NCBI GenBank assembly: GCA_002308915.1
Contig: DBWI01000001.1
Location: 1-21,390, forward strand
Source of the DNA: Christensenella sp. UBA1242
GTDB taxonomy: Bacteria; Bacillota; Clostridia; Christensenellales; UBA1242
Direction: 5' to 3'
Length of the DNA: 21,390 nt
In this document: one piece after another, positions 8,992 through 16,769 of the stretch
Layout: each line of letters begins with the position of its first letter
How positions within the stretch are numbered: the stretch's first letter is position 1
Translations under genes and position numbers: made by a program
Notes under the pieces: generated by a model
What the model saw: the letters and a program-made list of their open reading frames with translations, nothing else
Databases searched by the model: none
What the model was told of the DNA's origin: nothing

Positions 8992-9020
8992 TTGATATAT
9001 TGTTTATATTTTTTTATGCT
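8992..9020 (+). promoter_or_regulatory. Candidate promoter of spoIIR-sleB-ypeB
   Basis: TTGATA (8992-8997), 17-bp spacer, TATGCT (9015-9020) resembles a sigma-A promoter. Because spoIIR is forespore-specific (sigma-F) in Bacillus subtilis, I also looked for that class: GTTTA (9002-9006) followed after 14 bases by GTCAATAATT (9021-9030) is an imperfect candidate. The sequence alone does not decide between them. Confidence 0.4.
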
Positions 9021-9044
9021 GTCAATAATTTGTTTGGAGATGGT

Positions 9045-9563
9045 ATGAAAAAATTAGTTTCTATTTTTGCGATTATTATTGCAATTGCACTTGTTGTTTT
9101 TGGCTTATTTGGAACAGAGAAAAAACAAGATTACATAAGAATTCATGTTAGGGCAAACTCAAATTTGGAGATTGACCAAAATATTAAGTATAGAATAAAA
9201 GATGAGATTGTGTCGTATTTGATTCCATCAATTGCACAGTGCAAAACAAGAAAAGATTTTGTCGCATGCATAAATGCAAATATGTTGGGGATAGAAAATG
9301 TTGCCAATAAAATACTTAAAGAAAATAATTTTGAGTACTTGGCAAAGGTAAAGTTTTGTCAAGAGAATTTTCCAACACGAAGCTATGACGGAGTTGTGCT
9401 AGAGAGTGGAGTTTATGATGCAATAATTGTTGAACTGGGTAGTGCAAAAGGCGATAATTGGTGGTGTGTTGTATATCCTCCACTTTGTTTTGTTTCAAAT
9501 AGGACGCAAGATGTGATGTATAAATCTAGAATTTTGGAGATACTAAAATCGATTTTTAATTAA
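9045..9563 (+). CDS. spoIIR: Stage II sporulation protein R
   Basis: SpoIIR is the forespore-secreted signal that activates the SpoIIGA protease, so that pro-sigma-E is processed in the mother cell. 172 aa: an N-terminal membrane/signal segment (about residues 3-22) and then the conserved extracytoplasmic domain. Landmarks are IRIHVRANSNLEIDQ (31-45), FPTRSYDGVVLESGVYDA (109-126) and the family hallmark NWWCVVYPPLCF (138-149). The ATG at 9045 is chosen because GGAG lies just upstream and it gives a proper signal segment; in-frame codons back to 9000 lie in the promoter. It sits 14 bases before sleB, an unusual but functionally coherent sporulation grouping. Confidence 0.95.
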   Translation: MKKLVSIFAIIIAIALVVFGLFGTEKKQDYIRIHVRANSNLEIDQNIKYRIKDEIVSYLIPSIAQCKTRKDFVACINANMLGIENVANKILKENNFEYLAKVKFCQENFPTRSYDGVVLESGVYDAIIVELGSAKGDNWWCVVYPPLCFVSNRTQDVMYKSRILEILKSIFN

Positions 9564-9577
9564 GGAGAGTTTTTGGT

Positions 9578-10246
9578 ATGACAAAAAGAAAGATTATTGT
9601 TCTTGTTTTGTTGGCACTTACAATTTTTTGTTGTTTGTCTATAACAATGGTGGAAAGTTTTGTTCCAACAAATAGTGTTAGTGTTTATGCGTTGACTACA
9701 ACACAAAACAAACAAGTTCAACAAAAGTTAAAGACATTAGGATATTATAAAGGTGCAATTGACGGAATTATTGGAAATCAAAGTAAAACTGCAATAAGGA
9801 ATTTTCAAAGAGATTATGGGCTTGTTGTTGATGGAATTGTTGGGCCAAAAACATTGAAGGCACTCGGGCTTTCAACTTCAACAAATTCTCTTTCTTCTGC
9901 AGATATTGATTTGCTTGCAAAGTGTGTTTATGCAGAAGCAAGGGGCGAGCCATATACAGGACAAGTGGCAGTTGCTGCAGTTGTGTTAAACAGAGTAAAA
10001 AGTGCTTCTTTTCCAAACACAATAAGTGGTGTTATTTATCAACCTTATGCATTTACAAGTGTTAACGATGGTCAAATAAAGTTATCTCCAAATCAAAGTG
10101 CATACAATGCTGCAAAAGATGCAATGAATGGCTGGGATCCAACTTATGGTTGCTTGTATTATTATAATCCTGCAACAGCAACAAGTAAGTGGATTTGGTC
10201 AAGAACAGTTGTTGTAAAAATTGGGAAGCATAGTTTTGCAAAATAA
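9578..10246 (+). CDS. sleB: Spore cortex-lytic enzyme SleB
   Basis: SleB is a lytic transglycosylase that cleaves muramic-lactam-containing spore peptidoglycan during germination. 222 aa: an N-terminal signal/membrane segment (about residues 5-25, possible cleavage after VYA near 38), a PG_binding_1 domain (about 46-97, with GYYKGAIDGIIG and YGLVVDGIVGPKTLKALG), and a Hydrolase_2 catalytic domain (about 110-222). The catalytic domain carries the YAEARGEPYTGQVAVAAV block (118-135), which holds the conserved acidic residue. The length matches the family. The ATG is preceded by AAGGAG. It lies between spoIIR and ypeB; the sleB-ypeB pairing is conserved in spore formers because YpeB is needed for SleB localisation and stability. 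Confidence 0.97.
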   Translation: MTKRKIIVLVLLALTIFCCLSITMVESFVPTNSVSVYALTTTQNKQVQQKLKTLGYYKGAIDGIIGNQSKTAIRNFQRDYGLVVDGIVGPKTLKALGLSTSTNSLSSADIDLLAKCVYAEARGEPYTGQVAVAAVVLNRVKSASFPNTISGVIYQPYAFTSVNDGQIKLSPNQSAYNAAKDAMNGWDPTYGCLYYYNPATATSKWIWSRTVVVKIGKHSFAK

Positions 10247-10255
10247 GGAGGTAAT

Positions 10256-11605
10256 ATGGAAGCAAAAAAATTGAAAAAAAGTAATATTATTTTGATTGTT
10301 GTTGCATCTGTTTTGGCAATTGCTTTAATTGCATTTGTTGTTATGTATTCTGTGTCTATGAATACACAACAAAAGTTACAAACAGATTTGGACAATATTT
10401 ATCAGCGTAATTTTAACGAGCTTGTGGATAATGTAAACAACAGTCAAATAAAATTATCAAAAGTGTGCGTATCAGATTACGACACATATGCAAAAAAGAT
10501 GCTTAATGAAATTAGCACAAACACAACTTGTGCCGCAATCAACTTGAGTGCACTTCCAATTTCAATAAACGGAATTGACGACACAATAAAGTTTGTTAAT
10601 CAAGTAAGTGGCTACACAAAAACCCTTGCAAATAAGTTGGATAAGGGTGAAAGTTTGACAAGTACAGAAATTTCAACACTAGAAAGTTTGAATAATGCTT
10701 TTATTGAGTTAAAGAATGAATTAAACAAGTTAATAAAAGAAGTAAAGAATGGAGATATTTATGACCAAAGTTTGAAACTTAATGGCGATTATAATGCTTT
10801 TACAATAAAATTACAAAATGTTAAGGCAGGTGATGTTGAATATCCAACAATGATTTATGATGGACCATTTTCTGATTCTGTGGTAAATCAAAAAATAAAA
10901 AATATGAATTTTACAAAAGTTAGCAAAGATGTTGCGAAACAAAGTTTGCTTAATATACTAAAAAACACATCTGTAGCAGAATGCGAATATCTTGGTGACA
11001 CAGATGGAAGGTTTGAAACATATGACTATAAGATTGTAAACGATAACCAAAATGCAATATATGTTCAAGTGTCAAAAAATGGTGCAAAACTTTTAACTAT
11101 GAGTGCAGGAGATTATGACAATACTCAAAATTATACATTGGGTCAGGCAAAACAAATTGCTATAGATTTTACAAAATTGGCAGGAATAAGCGATGTTGAG
11201 TGTGTTTGGAGTGATGTTGTTGGCGGTGATGCATATCTTAATCTTGCACCAGTAAAAAGTGGAATAATTTTGTATCCTGATTTAGTGAAAGTTAAAGTGG
11301 ATTTAGCAACCGGCATGGTTGCTGGTTTTGAAGCAAGTTCATACTACACAAACCATATTCAAAGAAACATTAAAAATGCAACCATATCTCAAAGTCAAGC
11401 AGAGCAAATGATACCAAGTTCTCTTACAATAAAGACAACAAAACTTGCTTTGGCACCCCTTGAATATAACAGAGAGGTTTTGTGCTATGAAATGATGTGC
11501 ACAAAAAATGATGGAACGTATTATGTGTATGTAAATGCATATAGTGGTGTACTTGAGAACATTTTAAAGATTGTTGAAAGCGACAATGGTAATTTGCTAA
11601 TGTAA
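10256..11605 (+). CDS. ypeB: Germination protein YpeB
   Basis: YpeB is an inner spore membrane protein that holds SleB inactive and correctly placed in the dormant spore. 449 aa, the usual length. One N-terminal membrane anchor (about residues 10-31) is followed by a helical region with a conserved-looking NFNELVDNVNNSQIKLSKV segment. The C-terminal half contains PepSY-type repeats (for example YTLGQAKQIAIDFTKLAG and later SQSQAEQMIPSSL). A canonical AAGGAGG precedes the ATG nine bases after the sleB stop, so the two are co-translated. No conventional terminator follows before the next promoter at 11621, so some read-through into the Rho-like gene is possible. Confidence 0.95.
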   Translation: MEAKKLKKSNIILIVVASVLAIALIAFVVMYSVSMNTQQKLQTDLDNIYQRNFNELVDNVNNSQIKLSKVCVSDYDTYAKKMLNEISTNTTCAAINLSALPISINGIDDTIKFVNQVSGYTKTLANKLDKGESLTSTEISTLESLNNAFIELKNELNKLIKEVKNGDIYDQSLKLNGDYNAFTIKLQNVKAGDVEYPTMIYDGPFSDSVVNQKIKNMNFTKVSKDVAKQSLLNILKNTSVAECEYLGDTDGRFETYDYKIVNDNQNAIYVQVSKNGAKLLTMSAGDYDNTQNYTLGQAKQIAIDFTKLAGISDVECVWSDVVGGDAYLNLAPVKSGIILYPDLVKVKVDLATGMVAGFEASSYYTNHIQRNIKNATISQSQAEQMIPSSLTIKTTKLALAPLEYNREVLCYEMMCTKNDGTYYVYVNAYSGVLENILKIVESDNGNLLM

Positions 11606-11620
11606 TTATTTATAAAAACA

Positions 11621-11660
11621 TTTACTTTTGTACAAAAATATGTTATTATGTGTACAAAAG
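11621..11660 (+). promoter_or_regulatory. Promoter embraced by a 10-bp inverted repeat (operator-like)
   Basis: TTTACT (11621-11626), 17-bp spacer, TATTAT (11644-11649). A perfect inverted repeat, CTTTTGTACA (11625-11634) and TGTACAAAAG (11651-11660), places one half in the spacer beside the -35 and the other over the predicted start site. The centres are 26 bp apart. Transcripts starting here would lack the left arm, so this is better read as a DNA operator than as an RNA hairpin; read-through RNA from ypeB could fold it. The regulator is unknown. Confidence 0.55.
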
Positions 11661-11668
11661 GGGAAAAT

Positions 11669-12787
11669 ATGCAGAACAAACTTGAACAAATGGGGATTTA
11701 TGAGCTTAGAAGTGTTGCTAGAAAATTTGGTGTTCCATCACCAACTTCAAAAAAAAGGCAAGAACTAATTGATGCTATAATAGCTATTCAAAATGGAGAA
11801 CAAAAACCAAATTATAGGAAATTTGGTCGTCCAGTTAAAAATGTTAACTTGAGTAACAATTTGTTTTCAGATTTTGTTGTTTCTGATGATACCGAACTTG
11901 CAGATTTAATAAAAAATGGTGAGTGTGAACCAAAAGATAATTGTATCTCTTTTGAACAAGAGTTTGATGCAGATAATTTGCTGTTAACAAAAAATACTGC
12001 ACAAGTTAAAGGTGTTTTGAGAGTGACAAACCAAGGAACTTTCTATATGCTTAACTACAACAAAATTGGTGAAAAATTGTATGTTGTGTTTGAGCAATCA
12101 ATAATTGAACAAAACAAACTTGTTGAAGGTGATTTTGTTGAAGGAAGTGCATTTGTTGCTACTTCAAAAAATTATGCAAAAATAAATGAAGTATTCAAAG
12201 TTAATGGTGTAATGCCAAAAGAACAGCAAATTGACGAAAATCAAGAATACATTATTCCACAATATACACTAACTGGATTTTCAATTTTGCAAGGGCAAAA
12301 CAGATTGTGTCAAGTTGATGGTGATGTTGTTGATTGTTTGGACTTTATAAACAGACATGCAAAACAACTTGTGCCAGAAGGGTATAAATGTGTTGTACTT
12401 GGATTGGAAATTTCTGTTGAAACAAAACTTAAACTTAACAGAATTGAAGGAATAACTGATGTTTTTTCTCTTTATGATGACACATCAAACTTTAGTTTTG
12501 AAAGAATGAATGATGCACTAAAACATGTTTTAAGTTTGTTTAATCATAAGCAAAAAGTTGTACTATTTGTTATGGATATTTTTTCAATATATCACATACT
12601 TGACTTGTATTACGGGAACACTTTGCCAGATATGCATGCAGAAAATTCAGAAATATTTGTAAAAAAGATATTATGTTGCAATCGTGCTTCAAATGATGCA
12701 AGTATTTCAACTCTTGGATTGTATTATGAAGGTCAAGAACAAAGTTTTGCAAAAGAATTTGAACAACTTAAAAAAATAACGAATTAA
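11669..12787 (+). CDS. Rho-like protein with degenerate ATPase core
   Basis: Protein of 372 aa that follows the layout of transcription terminator Rho but appears catalytically dead. Residues 3-42 resemble the Rho N-terminal domain (IYELRSVARKFGV, then KKRQELIDAI). Residues 113-183 align by eye with the Rho RNA-binding cold-shock domain: GVLRVTNQGTFYML, LVEGDFVEG and FKVNGVMP match GxLEI..GxGFLR, LRTGDxVxG and xxxNGxxP. The rest (about 225-355) tracks the Rho RecA fold: VVLGLEISVET for VLLIDERPEEVT, DVFSLYDD for EVxSSTFDE, VVLFVMDIFSIYHI for the DSITR segment, and ISTLGLYYE for TIIATALVE. The P-loop segment (GKGQRGLI...GKT) is absent. The ATG at 11669 has GGGG five bases upstream; an earlier in-frame ATG (11648) lies in the -10. 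Continuous reading frame, own promoter and terminator. Function unknown. Confidence 0.7.
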   Translation: MQNKLEQMGIYELRSVARKFGVPSPTSKKRQELIDAIIAIQNGEQKPNYRKFGRPVKNVNLSNNLFSDFVVSDDTELADLIKNGECEPKDNCISFEQEFDADNLLLTKNTAQVKGVLRVTNQGTFYMLNYNKIGEKLYVVFEQSIIEQNKLVEGDFVEGSAFVATSKNYAKINEVFKVNGVMPKEQQIDENQEYIIPQYTLTGFSILQGQNRLCQVDGDVVDCLDFINRHAKQLVPEGYKCVVLGLEISVETKLKLNRIEGITDVFSLYDDTSNFSFERMNDALKHVLSLFNHKQKVVLFVMDIFSIYHILDLYYGNTLPDMHAENSEIFVKKILCCNRASNDASISTLGLYYEGQEQSFAKEFEQLKKITN

Positions 12788-12801
12788 TCAATATTAAAAA
12801 T

Positions 12802-12833
12802 AAAACTTTACCAATATTGGTAAAGTTTTTTTT
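12802..12833 (+). terminator. Rho-independent terminator after the Rho-like gene
   Basis: Stem AAAACTTTACCA (12802-12813) with TGGTAAAGTTTT (12818-12829), loop ATAT, followed by further T to 12833. Perfect 12-bp stem. Confidence 0.92.
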
Positions 12834-12848
12834 GTAGTTATTGTTCGT

Positions 12849-12877
12849 TTGACAAATTAAATTTATAAAGTTAGAAT
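12849..12877 (+). promoter_or_regulatory. Strong sigma-A promoter of the M6-protease lipoprotein gene
   Basis: TTGACA (12849-12854), exactly 17 bp, TAGAAT (12872-12877): 11 of 12 consensus bases at ideal spacing. The start site is predicted near 12884, with a leader of about 29 bases carrying AAGGTG. Confidence 0.8.
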
Positions 12878-12912
12878 GATGGTATAAATAGTATACATAA
12901 AAGGTGAAAAAT

Positions 12913-15900
12913 ATGAAAACAAAGAATAAATTTTTTGCATTTTTGTTGGCAATAATAATGTTATTTCCACCACTATTTTCTGCTTGTAGTTTGGGAGATA
13001 TTTTGGGTGGTGGTTCAACAAATACTCCAGCAGAAACTCCGCCAACAATGACAATAGCACTAGACGAAAAATTAACAAAGAACGACAGTACAGGTTGGTA
13101 CAATTTAACTCTTGATGCAGAAGAAAGTTATAAGGTTAATATTTCACTTGGTGATTACGAAGGTACAAAATATTATATTTGTTTTGAGTGTAGCAGTGGC
13201 GAAGATAATGTTACGCTAAATTCGGATGGGACAATAACAGCCAAGGCATTATCATCAACCAGTTGGGCATATATTCACTTTGGATTAAAAGAAGAAGGAA
13301 AGTCATCTTGGGTTGGCAGTAAGTACGAAACATTATGTGTTAAAATCAACAAGTCAACAACAGTTGTTCCACAAGATGTTACAATTAGTTTTGCAAAGAA
13401 TAGTGGGATGAAATATGATAAATCATTTTCTTTTGCAAATTGGTTTTTTAATATTCCAAGAGATGGAACATTTACATTAAATCCAGTTGTTACTGGTGCA
13501 ACAAATTATACAATTGAATTTAAAGCACAAGTGATAGACCCAGACAATAATTTTTCTGTATTAAATGTTACACAACAAGGCGTTGTTTCAGTTAATCCAG
13601 ATGCAACACAAAGTTATGGAATTATATATATTAATGTTAGAGCAAATGGCCACTTAACAAGCCTTTCTGTTCGTGGATATATTGATGGAACAGAAGAAGG
13701 TGACAACCTTGATTATATTGATGCAAGATTATCACTTCCAGAAGTTAGTCCAGAAACAGATGGCGGAAGAATTGAACTTAAAAAGAGAACATATGGTGAT
13801 GAAGATTATGATTTAACTATCCCATATGAGAATAACTATTATGAAATTCCAAATGTTGAATTAACTGGCTATGTTGGCTCTTATCATATTTATTATGAGC
13901 CAATTCAAGAAGATGCTGGTAAAGTTGGAGTAAAACAAGACCCAGTAACGCAAAAACTTTCTGTTGCTGTAACAAAAGCGTATGTAACGCTTGCAATTTC
14001 TGCAGAAACAGCAGCAAATCACACAGGTGATGTTATTGATGTAATATATATTAGAATTAAGTTAAGTAAAGTTGGACCTGGGGAATTTTCACTTCGCGAT
14101 TATGACAATCAAGAAATAGAATATGAAAATGAACAAGAAATAACTATCTTAACAAATGAAAGATTGCACTTAATGCCAGTATTTAATCATTGGAATGTAA
14201 GATCAAGAACAGATTCATCTTTGTATACGCTTTCTTATACAATTTCAAACAGAGATGTTGTCAATCATGAAGGTTTTACAAATGCTTATCATTCTTTGAC
14301 AGGTATTGCTGAGGGTTCTGCGGTTGTTACTTTCTATTTTTCACAAAAAGATAATAATGACGACATGTATGAGTATGAGTTTACTATAACAATTAATGTT
14401 GTAGCACGACAACTAGAAAGAATATTTGTTGCACATCCAGAAGCAATTAGGATTTCTGAAAATTCAGTTGCAATTAATGGGAAAATATATGCAGAATACA
14501 CAAATAATTATTTGGTTGTAATAAATAGTAAAGCTGGATTAAGTTATGTAATTACAACAGTTGATGAAACAACAAAACATATCAAGTTTACATACAATGA
14601 TGGAATAACAACAAAGACTTGTGAGTATGATGTAAATTTATCTGCAAGTTTTGAATATACAAAAGTAAACTTGTCAAATAATTATTACGATTATTGGCAA
14701 GACAGACAAAGACTTGCAACGCAAACAGAAGGTGAAGTTAAGGTTTTGGCTATTCCTGTTTGGTTTACGAACTCAAGTAGTTTCTTTGATGACACCAAGA
14801 AAGATTCAAATAACAAAACTCAATCACAGCAAATACTAGAAGATTTGCCACAAGCTTTGAGCGGAACAAGTGTTAGTGACAGTTATAAAACTTTGGAAGA
14901 GTATTATGAAGAAGAATCATTTGGAAAAGTTGATTTGCAAGTAACATTCTGCAATACATGGTGTCCACTTGATATCCCATCAACTTCCTGCAGATATCAT
15001 GGTCAAGAAAATGTCGTTGAGTCAACAAGAGAAGTAGCATCTTTTGCTGTTGATTGGTATTTTACAACAACAGGGAAATCATTAAGTGAATTTGATGGAA
15101 ATAATGATGGAGTTATTGATGCTGTTATGATTTTCTATGGTTCAAACTATGTTGGAAGTCCAACAACGCAAGATGACTACAGTCAAGCAGGGAGAGCATA
15201 TGTTGGCAGAGGATATCCAACAAGCTATGCTCTTAGCGTAGATTATGGCTTCACAAACTATTCATTTATTTCTTGCTTTAATATTTATTCAAGAATGCAA
15301 TCAGTACCAAGTGTTTGGAATCAATTAAAAGCACAAGATGACCTTTCAAATTATGGCTACACTCACACATCAACAATAATTCATGAATTTGGACATATGT
15401 TTGGGTTATATGATTTGTATGATACAGTGAATGATAGTGAAATTTTCCCTGCAGGTATGGCAACAATGCAAGATATTAGCAGTGCAGGACATGACCCATA
15501 TAGTGTTATGGCACTTGGTTGGGCTAATCCATATGTGTTTGATAGTTCAGATACAACTCTTGACAATCAAATTGAAATAGAGATAAGCGATTTTCAAAGT
15601 AGTGGTGATTTGATTCTACTTTCAAATTCTTGGAATGCAAACGATTCTGTGTTTGATGAATATATTTTAATTGAATTATTCACACCAACAGGGCTAAATG
15701 CTTATAACATGTCAAGTTGTCAGGCAGGTGTTAGAATTTGGCATATAAATGCCACACTAAACTTGGATAATGAGCATATGTACAAAAACGATAGCGAAGT
15801 GGGGGAAAATGACAATCTTGTAAAGAACCTTGTGCACTATATTAGAAATGACAAAACTTCTGCTTATGGTAGGGCAGCAGCAACAATAAGTGATGAAACA

Positions 15901-16071
15901 ATGTTCCATGAAGGTGACATATTTACTGTTGAAGATTACGATTCACAATTTGTAGAGAATGGGACAATGGATAATGGTTGTGCACTTGGTTGGAGCGTTT
16001 CAATTGGAGCAATTCAAGTTGAATCCAGTGGTAATGCAACAGTTGTAATCACTATTACAAAAAATAATTAA
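12913..16071 (+). CDS. Large surface lipoprotein with Ig-like repeats and M6-type metalloprotease domain
   Basis: Predicted exported zinc metalloprotease of 1052 aa. The signal is a lipoprotein type (MKTKNK, hydrophobic run, LFSAC with Cys25) followed by a flexible GGGSTNTPAETPP linker. Residues about 45-600 are beta-rich and contain several Big-like repeats, for example GTITAKALSSTSWAYIHF and GVVSVNPDATQSYGIIYINV. The catalytic domain (about 610-960) has HEFGHMFGLYDLYD (His824, Glu825, His828), a zinc motif of the HExxH-G-D type seen in M6/immune inhibitor A relatives, then VMALGWANPY. A DGNNDGVIDAV segment resembles a calcium-binding loop. Start: the ATG at 12913, five bases after AAGGTG, rather than the GTG at 12904 that overlaps it. 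Phe at position -3 of the lipobox is less usual. Monocistronic. Substrate unknown; possibly host mucosal or cell-wall protein. Confidence 0.88.
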   Translation: MKTKNKFFAFLLAIIMLFPPLFSACSLGDILGGGSTNTPAETPPTMTIALDEKLTKNDSTGWYNLTLDAEESYKVNISLGDYEGTKYYICFECSSGEDNVTLNSDGTITAKALSSTSWAYIHFGLKEEGKSSWVGSKYETLCVKINKSTTVVPQDVTISFAKNSGMKYDKSFSFANWFFNIPRDGTFTLNPVVTGATNYTIEFKAQVIDPDNNFSVLNVTQQGVVSVNPDATQSYGIIYINVRANGHLTSLSVRGYIDGTEEGDNLDYIDARLSLPEVSPETDGGRIELKKRTYGDEDYDLTIPYENNYYEIPNVELTGYVGSYHIYYEPIQEDAGKVGVKQDPVTQKLSVAVTKAYVTLAISAETAANHTGDVIDVIYIRIKLSKVGPGEFSLRDYDNQEIEYENEQEITILTNERLHLMPVFNHWNVRSRTDSSLYTLSYTISNRDVVNHEGFTNAYHSLTGIAEGSAVVTFYFSQKDNNDDMYEYEFTITINVVARQLERIFVAHPEAIRISENSVAINGKIYAEYTNNYLVVINSKAGLSYVITTVDETTKHIKFTYNDGITTKTCEYDVNLSASFEYTKVNLSNNYYDYWQDRQRLATQTEGEVKVLAIPVWFTNSSSFFDDTKKDSNNKTQSQQILEDLPQALSGTSVSDSYKTLEEYYEEESFGKVDLQVTFCNTWCPLDIPSTSCRYHGQENVVESTREVASFAVDWYFTTTGKSLSEFDGNNDGVIDAVMIFYGSNYVGSPTTQDDYSQAGRAYVGRGYPTSYALSVDYGFTNYSFISCFNIYSRMQSVPSVWNQLKAQDDLSNYGYTHTSTIIHEFGHMFGLYDLYDTVNDSEIFPAGMATMQDISSAGHDPYSVMALGWANPYVFDSSDTTLDNQIEIEISDFQSSGDLILLSNSWNANDSVFDEYILIELFTPTGLNAYNMSSCQAGVRIWHINATLNLDNEHMYKNDSEVGENDNLVKNLVHYIRNDKTSAYGRAAATISDETMFHEGDIFTVEDYDSQFVENGTMDNGCALGWSVSIGAIQVESSGNATVVITITKNN

Positions 16072-16077
16072 CAAACA

Positions 16078-16106
16078 AAAACACTACTCAATTTGAGTAG
16101 TGTTTT
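16078..16106. terminator. Bidirectional rho-independent terminator
   Basis: Stem AAAACACTACTC (16078-16089) with GAGTAGTGTTTT (16095-16106), loop AATTT, T-runs on both strands. It lies between the convergent metalloprotease gene and the divIC-like gene, whose stop is at 16111. Confidence 0.92.
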
Positions 16107-16110
16107 TTAT

Positions 16111-16416
16111 TTAGTCATCAATTTCAATTTCCTTATCACCATCTTCGCCATAGCCTTGACTACGCCAATAATCTTCATAGTAGTCATCGCTATAATCTTC
16201 GTTATTTTCATCATCAGGATTTGCTGACATATAATCATGTGTTTTTTTTGTGTCATTGTATTCTTGTTCCAATTGGCTTGTTTGGCTTTTGGTGTTTGCA
16301 AGTGTATTTTGTTTTGCTTTTAACACAAAAGTTTGAACAATTCCAGCAATAAACAAACAAGAAACAACACAAATCATACAAATCAATGTTATTTTAAATT
16401 TTTTCTTTTGCTCCAT
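16111..16416 (-). CDS. DivIC/FtsB-like small membrane protein with acidic tail
   Basis: Protein of 101 aa with a short basic cytoplasmic N-terminus (EQKKKFK), one membrane segment (about residues 9-33) and a Gln/Lys-rich coiled-coil-like stretch (about 34-62). A strongly acidic, Tyr-rich tail follows (DDYYEDYW within about 66-101). Size, topology and position directly after yabP-yabQ match divIC (septum formation initiator, partner of FtsL/DivIB in the divisome), which has this conserved neighbourhood in Bacillus and many Clostridia. The coiled coil is short and the classical DivIC/FtsB sequence signature is weak, so the call rests mainly on synteny and architecture. It overlaps the yabQ 3' end by 28 bases; the ribosome site (AAAGGTAAAAG) is poor, suggesting translational coupling. 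Confidence 0.6.
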   Translation of the reverse strand: MEQKKKFKITLICMICVVSCLFIAGIVQTFVLKAKQNTLANTKSQTSQLEQEYNDTKKTHDYMSANPDDENNEDYSDDYYEDYWRSQGYGEDGDKEIEIDD

Positions 16417-16769
16417 TTGTCTTTTACCTTTGTTAATTTGTTTACTAATTTTCTAAATTGAGTATAGCACCAATTTTGTGTTTTTGCAATTACTTTTCCT
16501 AGTGTTATTCTTTCAATTAATAGGCTTGCAACAAAAAATATAAAAACATATATGCGCATTTGACCATAATTTAGTTTTTGGTTAACAAAGAACAAAACCA
16601 AAAAACTAAAAAAAGTTGTAAGAAATTCTAATATATTTTTTGTGATTCTATTGTTGTTACACAAAAATACAATTATGTAGCAAATATCAAAAAATAAGCC
16701 ACACAAAAGACCACTCAATATTATATTCAATAATATTGTTGGTTGGTTTAATGTTTCAAACAGAATCAC
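16389..16769 (-). CDS. yabQ: Spore cortex biosynthesis protein YabQ
   Basis: Membrane protein of 126 aa of the YabQ family, needed for spore cortex assembly in B. subtilis. Three hydrophobic segments (about residues 11-36, 46-63, 71-88) precede a basic C-terminal tail rich in Lys. The segment SGLLCGLFFDICYIIVF corresponds to the conserved first-helix region of the family. Start is a GTG at 16769-16767 that overlaps the yabP TGA (GTGA, four bases), with AGGAT upstream. Middle gene of yabP-yabQ-divIC. Confidence 0.88.
   Translation of the reverse strand: MILFETLNQPTILLNIILSGLLCGLFFDICYIIVFLCNNNRITKNILEFLTTFFSFLVLFFVNQKLNYGQMRIYVFIFFVASLLIERITLGKVIAKTQNWCYTQFRKLVNKLTKVKDKWSKRKNLK

Noticed and set aside
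9000..9044. N-terminal extension of SpoIIR from 9000
   Set aside because: It would overlap the predicted promoter, lacks a ribosome site, and would add residues in front of a complete signal segment.
11625..11660. The inverted repeat before the Rho-like gene as the ypeB terminator
   Set aside because: The 16-base loop and lack of a T-run after the right arm (GGGGAAAATATG follows) do not fit a rho-independent terminator.
11669..12787. Rho-like gene as a frameshifted, decaying rho
   Set aside because: The reading frame is continuous, all landmarks lie in one frame, and promoter, ribosome site and terminator are intact; loss of the P-loop looks like an internal deletion within a maintained gene.
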